From: Halopseudomonas salina
GTDB taxonomy: Bacteria > Pseudomonadota > Gammaproteobacteria > Pseudomonadales > Pseudomonadaceae
Assembly (NCBI RefSeq): GCF_008641105.1
Contig: NZ_VTTI01000007.1
Coordinates: forward strand, 62,001 to 126,000
Direction: 5' to 3'
Length of the DNA stretch: 64,000 nucleotides
Positions 16,994 through 25,108 of this stretch are shown in pieces. Position 1 is the stretch's first letter; each line of letters opens with the position of its first letter. Below the pieces are notes generated by a model that was not told where the DNA came from, did no database searches, and was given only the letters and a program-made list of their open reading frames with translations. Both the position numbers and the translations under genes were made by a program.

Positions 16994-17013
16994 TAGCCGT
17001 CGCGGACACTCGG

Positions 17014-17038
17014 ATTGCTGCGTATTCAGCGCAGCAAT
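17014..17038. terminator. Perfect hairpin after SDR gene
   Basis: ATTGCTGCG and CGCAGCAAT form a perfect 9-bp stem with a 7-nt loop, 21 bp after the SDR stop. No T-run follows on either side, so it is a 3' end stabiliser or weak terminator rather than a clear intrinsic terminator. Confidence 0.4.
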
Positions 17039-17128
17039 ACCCGGACCGCAGCGCAAGACAGCCACCCTCCATTTCGGCCAGAATACCGCTACTCTTGATC
17101 CACGATTCCAATAACAGGTTCCCTGCAG

Positions 17129-18178
17129 ATGAGCGAAGCCATCCTGATTGACGTTTTACCCGCACACCAATTCGACCAAGATCGCCTCACCCAGTACCTC
17201 ACCGGACGTTTGCCGGGCGCCGAAGCCGGCATGAGCATCAAACAGTTCCAGGGCGGCCAGTCCAATCCGACCTACCTGCTGGAGATCGGCGGCAAGCGCT
17301 ATGTACTGCGCAAAAAGCCGCCGGGCAAGCTGCTGCCGTCGGCGCACATGGTCGAGCGCGAGTATCAGGTAATCAACGCCCTGGGTGCGACCGATGTGCC
17401 GGTGCCCAAGGCGCGGCTGTTGTGTGAAGACCCCGAGGTGATTGGTACCGCGTTCTACATCATGGATTACGTGGAAGGCCGGGTACACACCCAGCCCCTG
17501 CTGGAAGCAGTCGAGCAAAGCCAGCGCGAGCCGATCTACCACTCGATGATCGAGACCATGGCCAAGCTGCACAATGTCGACTGGAAAGCAGTGGGCCTGG
17601 AAAGCTATGGCAAGGCCGAAGGCTACATTCCCCGCCAGATCAAACGCTGGAGCGGCCAGTTTGAAGCCAGCCGCACCGGCGATATGCCGGCCATGGATCA
17701 CCTCATGGCCTGGTTACCGGAAAACATGCCCACCGAAGACGAAACCACCATCGCCCATGGGGATTTCCGGGTCGGCAACCTGATCCTGCACCCCACAGAG
17801 CCGAAGGTCGTGTCGATTCTCGACTGGGAACTGGCCACCCTGGGCCACCCGCTGTCCGACCTGGCCTACTGCTGCCTGCCCTACCACTTGCCAGCCGGCA
17901 TGAATGGCGTGAAGGGCATGCTCGGCGTGGACCTCAAGAGCATGGGTCTACCCGAGGAGAAACAGGTTCTGGACTGGTACTGCCAATACACCGGCCGCAG
18001 CGAGATTCCGAACTGGAACTTCTTCGTCGCGTTCTCACTATTCCGGTTGGCGGCGATTGTGCAGGGCGTTTACCACCGCGCGTTGCAGGGTAATGCCAGT
18101 AATGCCGATGCGCTGGAAGTCGGCAAGCGGGCCGGATTGTTAGCCGAGCGTGGTTGGGAGATTGCTCAGGGGAAATAA
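17129..18178 (+). CDS. APH-like phosphotransferase (ACAD10/11 and LvaA type)
   Basis: This protein of 349 aa has the aminoglycoside-phosphotransferase fold: nucleotide-binding GGQSNPTYLL and YVLRKKPPG (Lys), catalytic loop IAHGDFRVGNLILHP (Asp/Asn) and metal motif SILDWELATLGHPLSDLAYC. It is annotated in many proteobacteria as a phosphotransferase beside acyl-CoA dehydrogenases. The related LvaA of Pseudomonas putida phosphorylates 4-hydroxyacyl-CoA. With the ACAD-like gene at 14760, it recreates the two-domain logic of animal ACAD10/11. It is not an antibiotic-resistance enzyme on this evidence. Confidence 0.85.
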   Translation: MSEAILIDVLPAHQFDQDRLTQYLTGRLPGAEAGMSIKQFQGGQSNPTYLLEIGGKRYVLRKKPPGKLLPSAHMVEREYQVINALGATDVPVPKARLLCEDPEVIGTAFYIMDYVEGRVHTQPLLEAVEQSQREPIYHSMIETMAKLHNVDWKAVGLESYGKAEGYIPRQIKRWSGQFEASRTGDMPAMDHLMAWLPENMPTEDETTIAHGDFRVGNLILHPTEPKVVSILDWELATLGHPLSDLAYCCLPYHLPAGMNGVKGMLGVDLKSMGLPEEKQVLDWYCQYTGRSEIPNWNFFVAFSLFRLAAIVQGVYHRALQGNASNADALEVGKRAGLLAERGWEIAQGK

Positions 18179-18221
18179 GCAGTTTCGTCTCCGACGTCCT
18201 TGGGGACTGGAAGCGGGACCC

Positions 18222-18560
18222 AAGGTCAAAATGGATTCCCGCGTGCGCGGGAATGACGGAGAACGCGGGAATGACGCCCCCCCACCGTCATCCTCGCGAA
18301 GGCGGGGATCCATTGTCGGGTTCAGAAACGCTGATGTTTCGCATGCCTGACTCGGTGTTGCTGGAAAGTCAGAATGGATTCCCGCCTTCGCGGGAATGAC
18401 GGGGAACGAGGGAATGGCGGGGAACCCGGGAATGACGTGGAACGCGGGAATGGCGCCCCCCCCCCACCGTCATCCTCGCGAAGGCGGGGATCCATTTTGG
18501 ATTCAACACATCGCGCGTCCTGACACCGTCATCCTCGCGAAGGCGGGGATCCATTGTTGG
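18222..18560. repeat. REP-like repeat cluster (fills 419-bp gene gap)
   Basis: At least six arms of the window-wide family lie here: AAATGGATTCCCGCGTGCGC with GGGAATGACGG, and GTCATCCTCGCGAAGGCGGG with GATCCATT. The last three right arms are almost identical, and short GGGAATGACG or GGGAATGGCG units repeat between 18393 and 18455. Nothing else is visible between the phosphotransferase and surE-like genes except a purine-rich AGGAGAGAG before the next ATG. Confidence 0.9.
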
Positions 18561-18597
18561 GTCAGGAACAACACACCATATTTCAGGAGAGAGCTAG

Positions 18598-19437
18598 ATG
18601 TCCAAACCGATCAAACGGGTCCTGCTGACCAACGACGACGGGTGGCGCGGTCCGGGGCTGAAAATACTCGAGGATATAGCCGAGCAGATCGCCGAAGAGG
18701 TCTGGATCATTTCCCCTGACCTGGACCAGAGCGGTGTGTCCATGTCGATCACGCTGCATTCGCCCCTGCGCGTCCACCAGTTCGAGGAGCGCCGTTTCAG
18801 CATCAGCGGCACGCCCAGTGACTGCGTCTTGCTGGCTGTCGGCGAGCTCATGCCCGTGCCGCCAGACCTGGTGCTCTCGGGTGTCAATGCTGGCGCCAAT
18901 ATCAGCGACTCGGTGGCCTACTCCGGCACCATTGGCGGCGCATTGACTGCCACCCTGATGGGCATCCCCGCGATAGCCCTGTCCCAGGCCTACCACAAGG
19001 GCAACGAGATTCACTGGGAGACGGCCAGCCAGTTCGGCGCGGGCATTGTGCGTCAGCTGCTGGAAAAGGGCTGGCCGACCGATTGCGCGATGAACGTCAA
19101 CTTTCCAGCCGCGCCTCCGGGCGAGGTAACCGGTGTGGCCACCTGCCGCGCCCGTGCCGGAAGCATCGGCGGGATCAATATCGAAAGCCGCCGCGACACC
19201 CGCGACATACCCTATTACTGGCTCGGATTTCAGCGCCAGACAGAACGCATCATCGGCATGGATACCGACGTAGGCGCCCTGCGCGCCGGCCGCATCAGCA
19301 TCTCGCCCCTGCGCTTCGAGCGTGACATCGCTACCTGGCAGATCGACAACCGGGCGATGTCGGAGAAGCTCGGGATCAGCTATCAGAGTGATGATGAATT
19401 GGCGGGCGCGGGTGTTGATCCGAGCATAGATCATTAA
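18598..19437 (+). CDS. surE: SurE-like 5'/3'-nucleotidase
   Basis: This protein of 279 aa starts after AGGAGAGAG. The SurE metal site LLTNDDGWRGPGL (adjacent Asp pair) is at the N-terminus, followed by GTPSDCVLLAVGEL, LSGVNAGANISDSVAYSGTIGGA and INFP-like MNVNFPAAPPGEV. SurE removes phosphate from nucleoside monophosphates. The classical surE lies beside pcm and nlpD, which are absent here, so this is a paralogue or diverged relative. It follows the phosphotransferase gene, separated by a repeat cluster, and could act on a small phosphorylated metabolite of this region. Confidence 0.85.
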   Translation: MSKPIKRVLLTNDDGWRGPGLKILEDIAEQIAEEVWIISPDLDQSGVSMSITLHSPLRVHQFEERRFSISGTPSDCVLLAVGELMPVPPDLVLSGVNAGANISDSVAYSGTIGGALTATLMGIPAIALSQAYHKGNEIHWETASQFGAGIVRQLLEKGWPTDCAMNVNFPAAPPGEVTGVATCRARAGSIGGINIESRRDTRDIPYYWLGFQRQTERIIGMDTDVGALRAGRISISPLRFERDIATWQIDNRAMSEKLGISYQSDDELAGAGVDPSIDH

Positions 19438-19446
19438 AGCCAGCGG

Positions 19447-19590
19447 CAAGCTTCAAGCTTCAAGCTTCAAGCTTCAAGCGACGGAGTTTGCTCCTCTCCC
19501 GGTTTTCAACACGCCCAGCGCGGATCCTGATGATCTGCTCTGGTTTATGATTTCAACTTGCCGCTTGAAGCTTGCGGCTTGCAGCTGGAG
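19447..19590. repeat. Heptamer repeats in inverted arrangement
   Basis: CAAGCTT is repeated four times in tandem from 19447. Its inverted relatives CTTGCCGCTTGAAGCTTGCG lie at 19557-19579, directly before the GGAG of the next gene. The two blocks could pair across about 70 bp. The same heptamer family recurs at 22141-22196. Confidence 0.75.
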
Positions 19591-19598
19591 GAATCCCC

Positions 19599-20387
19599 AT
19601 GCAACGCTATGAAAACAAAATCGTTCTGATCACCGGTGCCGGCAGCGGCATTGGCCGCGCTACCGCCAAACGTCTGGCCAGTGAAGGCGCGCGCCTGATG
19701 CTGGTGGATCGCAATGAAGAAGGCCTGAATCAGACCCGCGAAGAGCTGCCCGCCGGCACCGAGGTGCTGATGCAGGCAATGGATGTGTCCGATGAAGCCG
19801 CGGTGGAAAAATGCGTCGCCGATACCATCGCCCACTATGGTCGGCTGGATGTGCTATGCAACAACGCGGGCATCGCCGGGGGCGACTACAGCACAGCGCC
19901 TGAACAGAGCCTGGAGACCTGGCAGAAGATCATCAGCGTCAACCTGTACGGCGTGATGTTGTTCACCAAATACGCCTCGCGCCAGATGATTGAACAGGGC
20001 CAGGGCGCAATCGTTAATACGGCCTCGGTAGCCGGGATTCGTTCCGGTGCGGGCGGCAACGCCTACAGCGCCTCAAAGGCCGGCGTCATCAACTTCACCA
20101 TGACTTCCGCCTGCGACCTGGGCGGCTCCAACATCCGGGTCAACGCTGTGTGCCCAGGCCTGATTGAAACCGGCATGACCAAACCGGTATTCGACTATGC
20201 CCGCTCCAACAACAAGGAGCAGAAACTCGGCGCCCGCTGCGAACTCCGCCGCTACGGCCGCCCGGACGAGATTGCAGCGGCGATCGCCTTCCTGGGCAGC
20301 GACGATGCCAGCTATGTAACTGGCCAGGCGCTGGCGGTTGATGGAGGTAATACCGCGTCGCTGAACTTGCCGGGGATGAAAGTCTGA
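19599..20387 (+). CDS. Short-chain dehydrogenase/reductase (second)
   Basis: This protein of 262 aa starts at MQRYENKIVLITG, preceded by GGAGGA; an upstream in-frame ATG at 19572 lies inside heptamer repeats and is less likely. SDR motifs are TGAGSGIGRATA, Asp after beta-2 (LVDRNEEG, NAD preference), NNAGIAGGD, TASVAG and YSASKAG (Tyr/Lys). The product ends in LPGMKV. It differs from the SDR at 16229 in cofactor loop and sequence, so it is not a recent duplicate. Neighbouring fatty-acid-type genes suggest a hydroxyacyl-type substrate. Confidence 0.87.
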   Translation: MQRYENKIVLITGAGSGIGRATAKRLASEGARLMLVDRNEEGLNQTREELPAGTEVLMQAMDVSDEAAVEKCVADTIAHYGRLDVLCNNAGIAGGDYSTAPEQSLETWQKIISVNLYGVMLFTKYASRQMIEQGQGAIVNTASVAGIRSGAGGNAYSASKAGVINFTMTSACDLGGSNIRVNAVCPGLIETGMTKPVFDYARSNNKEQKLGARCELRRYGRPDEIAAAIAFLGSDDASYVTGQALAVDGGNTASLNLPGMKV

Positions 20388-20398
20388 GGCCGTAGCCA

Positions 20399-20620
20399 AG
20401 GTCAAAATGGATTCCCGCGTGCGCTTTCCCCCTCGTCATCCTCGCGAACGCGGGGATCCATTGTCGGATTCAGGCTGGGCAAGGCGTTACGTTTCTGAGC
20501 TCGGTACCCGCTGAGAGACCGCTTGGTTTCCCGCTTTCGCGGGAATGACGAGGTGTGGGGCGGGAATGACGGGGTATTGGTCGTCATCCTCGCGAACGCG
20601 GGGATCCATTTTCGGGTTCC
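20399..20620. repeat. REP-like repeat cluster before alkB
   Basis: Arms at 20400 (TCAAAATGGATTCCCGCG), 20431 (TCGTCATCCTCGCGAACGCG), 20524 (TTTCCCGCTTTCGCGGGAAT) and 20580 (GTCATCCTCGCGAACGCGGG) belong to the window-wide family. The rest of the 358-bp gap (20621-20745) shows no further feature I can support; it should contain the alkB promoter. Confidence 0.88.
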
Positions 20621-20745
20621 GGCTACTGAGGATTCGCTGTCTGGACTCAATGGGTGCCGGCGACACGATTTGATCGCCTTTGATTTCGATAACGCCAGTT
20701 CATCGCGTTACCATGGCGTTCTATTCAGCCACTCGCCACTACCTG

Positions 20746-21402
20746 ATGCATTCGACTCCTGACCTCTTCGCCTCCGCCCCTGCCACCCGCGAACCCATCG
20801 CCGACGGCGCCTGGCTGTTGCGCGGGTTTGTGCTGGACCGGGCAGACCAACTGCTCGATACAATCCAGCGAGTCGCTGCCCAGGCGCCCTTCCGCCATCA
20901 GGTCACGCCCGGCGGCCACACCATGTCAGCGGCCATGAGCAGCTGTGGCACTTGGGGCTGGGTCACGGACCGGCATGGCTATCGATATAGCGCACGGGAT
21001 CCACTGACGGACCAACCCTGGCCCGCGATGCCCGAGCTTCTGCAGCAGCTGGCGGTAAGTGCAGCCGCGGCTGGGGGTTATGAGGGGTTCGAGCCGGATG
21101 CCTGCCTGATCAACCGCTATGAAACCGGCGCGAAGATGGGCCTGCACCAGGACAAGGATGAGGACGACATGGATGCACCCATTGTGTCGGTGTCACTCGG
21201 TGCGCCTATCCGGTTCTTGTTTGGTGGCTTGGCGCGGACGGACAAGGCTGCTGGCTGGAAACTTGAGCATGGCGACGTGGTGGTCTGGGGTGGGGCTAGT
21301 CGTTTGTTCTTTCATGGGGTGGCGCCGCTAGGCAAGCGGGCTGAGCATCCGATGACCGGGGCTGTGCGGTACAACCTGACGTTTCGGAAGGTGCGGCTTT
21401 AG
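20746..21402 (+). CDS. alkB: AlkB, alpha-ketoglutarate-dependent DNA repair dioxygenase
   Basis: This protein of 218 aa, close to the 216 aa of the E. coli enzyme, aligns from MHSTPDLFASA. Key elements are VTPGGHTMSAAM, INRYETGAKMGLHQDKDE (iron-binding HxD), EHGDVVVWGG, RLFFHGV (third iron ligand His) and RYNLTFR (2-oxoglutarate Arg). It oxidatively removes methyl groups from N1-methyladenine and N3-methylcytosine. In-frame upstream starts at 20713 and 20680 exist, but homology favours 20746; no strong ribosome binding site distinguishes them. It has no obvious functional partner nearby. Confidence 0.92.
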   Translation: MHSTPDLFASAPATREPIADGAWLLRGFVLDRADQLLDTIQRVAAQAPFRHQVTPGGHTMSAAMSSCGTWGWVTDRHGYRYSARDPLTDQPWPAMPELLQQLAVSAAAAGGYEGFEPDACLINRYETGAKMGLHQDKDEDDMDAPIVSVSLGAPIRFLFGGLARTDKAAGWKLEHGDVVVWGGASRLFFHGVAPLGKRAEHPMTGAVRYNLTFRKVRL

Positions 21403-21417
21403 ACGTGGTTGGCGAGA

Positions 21418-22053
21418 AGGTCAAAATGGTTTCCCGCGTGCGCGAGAATGACGAGGTTTCGTTAGAGCATGGAGTCTGGACCCAGCGCCGCGATCCCCCG
21501 CCCCCGTCATCCTCGCGGACGCGGGGATCCATTGTCTGTTTTGAAAAAGCGGGTTTTTGCCTTTTGTTTGCGGATCCGAGTGTCCGAGGCCCCAGGGTCA
21601 AAATGATTTCCCGCGTGCGCCGGAATGACGGGATATTGGTCGTCATCCTCGCGAACGCGGGGATCCATTTTTGGGTTTAAAAGAGCGGGTTTGTGCCTTT
21701 TGTTTGCGGGTCCGAGTGTCCGAGGCCCCAAGGTCAAAATGGCTTCCCGCGTGCGCCGGAATGACGGGGTATTGGTCGTCATCCTCGCGGACGCGGGGAT
21801 CCATTGTCTGTTTTGAAAAAGCGGGTTTTTGCCTTTTGTTTGCGGATCCGAGTGTCCGAGGCCCCAGGGTCAAAATGATTTCCCGCGTGCGCCGGAATGA
21901 CGGGATATTGGTCGTCATCCTCGCGAACGCGGGGATCCATTTTTGGGTTTAAAAGAGCGGGTTTGTGCCTTTTGTTTGCGGGTCCGAGTGTCCGAGGCCC
22001 CAAGGTCAAAATGGCTTCCCGCGTGCGCCGGAATGACGGGGTGTGGGGCGGGA
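21418..22053. repeat. Amplified REP-like array: four 136-bp units as a 272-bp duplication
   Basis: After one solitary arm at 21418, GTCATCCTCGCG starts at 21506, 21642, 21778 and 21914, a 136-bp period. Units alternate between variant A (GCGGACGCGGGG, then CATTGTCTG) and variant B (GCGAACGCGGGG, then CATTTTTGGG). The two A copies and the two B copies look identical to each other, so a 272-bp A-B block was duplicated recently. Each unit also holds a GCGGGTTT.TGCCTTTTGTTT spacer. The array fills most of the 802-bp gap between alkB and the thiolase gene. Confidence 0.92.
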
Positions 22054-22070
22054 ATGACGGCACAAGACAC

Positions 22071-22110
22071 AAAAAACCCGGGCCTGCTGAAACAGACCCG
22101 GGTTTTCTTT
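22071..22110 (-). terminator. Intrinsic terminator of the thiolase gene (bidirectional form)
   Basis: AAAACCCGGG.CTG and CAG.CCCGGGTTTT form a long GC-rich stem around GCTGAAACA. On the minus strand the stem ends in six T, so it terminates leftward transcription of the thiolase gene about 95 bp after its stop. The A/T flanks are symmetrical, so it may also act rightward. Confidence 0.85.
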
Positions 22111-22140
22111 CAGCTTTCAGCTTCTAGCTCACGACTGGCA

Positions 22141-22196
22141 GCTTGCCGCTTGCCGCTTACCGCTTACCGCTTGCCGCTTGCCGCTTGCCGCTTGAA
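22141..22196. repeat. Heptamer tandem repeat (GCTTGCC)
   Basis: Eight consecutive 7-bp units read GCTTGCC x2, GCTTACC x2, GCTTGCC x3 and GCTTGAA. They lie between the thiolase stop and its terminator, in the same family as the units at 19447-19590. Confidence 0.88.
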
Positions 22197-22204
22197 GCTA
22201 GACC

Positions 22205-23389
22205 TTACAGCACCTCAAACAAACCAGCAGCACCCTGCCCACCACCAATACACATGGTGACGACAACAAACTTGGCGCCGCGGCGCTTGCCTTCGATCAG
22301 GGCGTGGCCGGTCAGGCGTGAGCCGGTCACGCCGTAGGGGTGGCCGATGGCGATGGAGCCGCCGTTGACGTTCAGCTTCTCCATGGGGATGCCCAGCTTG
22401 TCGCGGCAGTAAACCACCTGCGATGCGAAAGCTTCGTTCAGTTCCCACAGGTCGATGTCGTCCATGGTCAGGCCGTTGCGCTTGAGCAACTGCGGAATGG
22501 CATAGACCGGGCCGATGCCCATTTCGTCGGGCTCGCAACCGGCGACGCTGAAGCCGCGGAAGATGCCGATGGGCTCGACGTTCTGCTGCTCGGCTGCGGT
22601 GCTGTTCATCACAACACAGACAGAGGCGCCGTCGGAGAGCTGGCTGGCGTTGCCGGCGGTGACGAAGTGCTCTGGGCCGCGGACCGGCTGTAGGCCCTGA
22701 AGGGCTTCCAGCGTGGTGCTTGGGCGGTTGCACTCGTCCTTGACCAGGTTGACTTCCTGCTCGCTGACTTCACCGGTTTCCTTGTCCTTGACCAGCATCT
22801 TGACGGTGTAAGGCACGATTTCGTCGTCGAACTTGCCGCTTTCCTGACCGGCTGCGGTGCGCTGCTGGCTGATCAGAGAGTACTCGTCCTGGGACTCGCG
22901 GGTGACGTTGTAGCGGGCGGCTACGATGTCGGCGGTCTCGATCATGGACATGTACAGGTCGGGCTTGTTGTTCTTGATCCACTCGTTAGTGCCGTGGAAC
23001 ATGTTCAGCTTGTCGTTCTGGCACAGGCTGATGGACTCGACACCGCCGGCGACGATGGCCGGGATCTTCTCGCTGACGACGCGCTGGGCGGCGATGGCGA
23101 TGGACTGCAGACCCGAGCTGCAGAAACGGTTGATCGACATGCCTGCGGTGGTCACGGGCAGACCGGCGCGGATGGCGGCCAGGCGGGCCATGTTCTTGCC
23201 CTGGGCGCCTTCGTGGAAGGTGGCGCCGAGAATGCAGTCTTCAACCAGCGAAGGGTCAATGCCAGCGCGCTTGACGGCGTGTTCGATGACGTAACCGGCC
23301 ATGTCGACACTGTGGGTGTTGTTCAGCGCGCCGCGATAGGACTTGCCCAGCGCGGTACGGGCTGTGGATACGATAACTGCGTCAGTCAT
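22205..23389 (-). CDS. Acetyl-CoA C-acyltransferase (thiolase)
   Basis: This protein of 394 aa has GGAG 8 nt before the ATG. Thiolase landmarks are [10 protein letters not shown] (nucleophilic Cys90), [28 protein letters not shown] (His) and [10 protein letters not shown] (second Cys), with [12 protein letters not shown] in the family position. It cleaves 3-ketoacyl-CoA or condenses acyl-CoA units in fatty-acid metabolism. It is transcribed alone and ends at a strong terminator. Nearby dehydrogenase and SDR genes on the other strand fit a beta-oxidation context. The chain-length preference is not readable. Confidence 0.92.
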   Translation of the reverse strand: MTDAVIVSTARTALGKSYRGALNNTHSVDMAGYVIEHAVKRAGIDPSLVEDCILGATFHEGAQGKNMARLAAIRAGLPVTTAGMSINRFCSSGLQSIAIAAQRVVSEKIPAIVAGGVESISLCQNDKLNMFHGTNEWIKNNKPDLYMSMIETADIVAARYNVTRESQDEYSLISQQRTAAGQESGKFDDEIVPYTVKMLVKDKETGEVSEQEVNLVKDECNRPSTTLEALQGLQPVRGPEHFVTAGNASQLSDGASVCVVMNSTAAEQQNVEPIGIFRGFSVAGCEPDEMGIGPVYAIPQLLKRNGLTMDDIDLWELNEAFASQVVYCRDKLGIPMEKLNVNGGSIAIGHPYGVTGSRLTGHALIEGKRRGAKFVVVTMCIGGGQGAAGLFEVL

Positions 23390-23662
23390 GTTGTAGCTCC
23401 TGTTTCAAAACCATCTGAAAAGCCTAACAACACATAACATAGATGGTCGAGGCTCTGGTTATTAGGCACATTCACACCGTGCTTGCTGGAAAACGGCAAT
23501 TAAAAGAGATTATCAGGTTCGCACAGCGAAAGTCGATTCCGATTATGGCTATCATTGACGGGGATGCGCTTCTATCAGCATTGGCTATCAATGGGGCTGG
23601 CAAGCCTGTAAAAGCATCTTCTGACATTCATCACACATCCTTGGCGCGGCCATGACGCAACC

Positions 23663-24754
23663 ATGACTCAATCGAACCAATCCCTCGTTCTTGCCGGTGC
23701 CGGCCATGCCCACCTGGTCGCTATTCGCCGCTGGATAAGTGACGGGTACCGCCCGCCAGCCGGCACCCTTCTGCTCAGCCCGACGCCCCAGGCCTGGTAC
23801 TCGGGAATGATGCCGGGGCTAGTGGCAGCCCGTTTCGCTCCGGAGCAGTGCGCAATCGAGCTGGCGCCCCTGTGCCAGGCCTGCGGTATAGCACTGGTGA
23901 TCGGCACGATAGCCGAGCTGGATGCAGACAGCCGGGTATTGCGCCTGGATGACGGGCGGGAGCTCGGCTACACGCATCTGTCCCTGAACGTGGGCTCGGT
24001 CCCGCCCCAACCCGAACACACGGACGGATCCGTACTCATGGTGCCGGCCAAACCCTTCGCGGCGTTTAACCGACACTGGCAGGCCTGGCGCGAGCGCTCT
24101 GACACGCTGCGCCTGGCAGTGCTGGGCGGCGGCCCTGCGGCCTTCGAGCTGGCAGTCGCACTGCGCCGCAGCCTGCCCATGGCCGAGTTGACCTTGATCT
24201 GCGGCGGCCGGCTGCTGGAAGGCCAAGCCGCCGGCGTCGGGAAACGCGCACGGCAATTGCTGAACAAACGGGGAATCATGTTGCTGCAGGACACGCGCAT
24301 TGATCGCATCTGCGATGGCTTTCTGATGAGCGGCAAACGGCAGGTAAAGACAGCAGACGCCCTGGTGGTGGCCACAGGGGCCGGCCCCCAGCCATGGCAA
24401 GCCCCTTCGGGCCTGGCATGCGACGACCGAGGCTTCGTGCAGGTAAGTGCCACGCTGCAAAGCCGCAGCCATGCGAACGTGCTGGCCAGCGGCGATTGCG
24501 CCAGCCTGCCTGGCGCGCCCCATTCAGGTGTATATGCGGTGCGCCAGGGGGCGACCTTGGTGGATAACATTCCGGCGCTGGTGCAAGACCGCCCGCTGGA
24601 AGATTACCAGCCACAGCCCCGCGCTCTGGTACTCATGGCCACGGCCGATGGTGGCGCCCTGCTGAGCTATGGACGCTGGAGCGGCAGCGGTCGTTTGCTC
24701 GGGGCCTGGAAGGATCATCTGGACCTGGGCTTTATGCGGCGTCATCGTTTGTAG
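23663..24754 (+). CDS. FAD-dependent oxidoreductase similar to the SelD N-terminal extension (TIGR03169 type)
   Basis: This protein of 363 aa begins with LVLAGAGHAHL, the dinucleotide-binding loop characteristic of the flavoprotein that is fused to, or adjacent to, selenophosphate synthetase in many bacteria. Also present are PQAWYSGMMPGLVA, a second Rossmann motif LAVLGGGPAAFELAVAL, VVATGAGPQPW and SGDCASLPG. It resembles a small NADH-dehydrogenase-like reductase and may deliver reducing power for selenium use. selD is not in the window. The start at 23663 is the only one with an open frame; an ATG at 23652 meets a stop at once. Confidence 0.82.
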   Translation: MTQSNQSLVLAGAGHAHLVAIRRWISDGYRPPAGTLLLSPTPQAWYSGMMPGLVAARFAPEQCAIELAPLCQACGIALVIGTIAELDADSRVLRLDDGRELGYTHLSLNVGSVPPQPEHTDGSVLMVPAKPFAAFNRHWQAWRERSDTLRLAVLGGGPAAFELAVALRRSLPMAELTLICGGRLLEGQAAGVGKRARQLLNKRGIMLLQDTRIDRICDGFLMSGKRQVKTADALVVATGAGPQPWQAPSGLACDDRGFVQVSATLQSRSHANVLASGDCASLPGAPHSGVYAVRQGATLVDNIPALVQDRPLEDYQPQPRALVLMATADGGALLSYGRWSGSGRLLGAWKDHLDLGFMRRHRL

Positions 24755-24862
24755 CGACTGGCGAGGAATCCTTCTTCCTGTTGAATCTTTCCTGTTGCGG
24801 GGACTCGAACGACTACGGTTCACCTATCCGTATTCATTCATACAGGAAGATGGAGACAGACC

Positions 24863-25108
24863 ATGGTTGCAGCACACGATCTATGCCAGGACCTGGGCAT
24901 AACTCAGGACGAACTCAGTCAGCACCGCAAGAACGATTCCACGCTGGACAAGCTGGTCGCCGACTACGACAACGTTGACAAGCGTACCGTCGATGCGGAG
25001 CAGACCAACGCCGCAATCATCAGTGACGAAGAGCTGCTGGCCCTCAAGGAAGAACGCCTGAAGATCAAGGACCAGATCACGCAGCGAGTGCAGAACTCTC
25101 GAGCCTGA
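24863..25108 (+). CDS. YdcH/DUF465 family small protein
   Basis: This protein of 81 aa is predicted to be largely helical and coiled. Its DELSQHRKNDSTLDKLVADYDNVDKRT and ISDEELLALKEERLKIKDQI segments (given by their start and end motifs) fit DUF465, small cytosolic proteins of unknown function common in Pseudomonas. GGAGA lies 7-8 nt before the ATG. The last 32 bp overlap the end of the convergent dusC gene. Confidence 0.82.
   Translation: MVAAHDLCQDLGITQDELSQHRKNDSTLDKLVADYDNVDKRTVDAEQTNAAIISDEELLALKEERLKIKDQITQRVQNSRA

Noticed and set aside
17129..18178. Aminoglycoside resistance phosphotransferase
   Set aside because: The fold is shared, but the sequence and the acyl-CoA dehydrogenase neighbour match the ACAD10/11-LvaA group instead.
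21506..22050. Possible CRISPR array or insertion sequence
   Set aside because: The 136-bp units repeat entirely, spacers are not unique and no transposase frame exists; it is an amplified REP-like element.
23443..23655. 70-codon plus-strand frame before the SelD-N-like gene
   Set aside because: There is no ribosome binding site, no recognisable family and no context; the region more likely holds the divergent promoters of the thiolase and flavoprotein genes.
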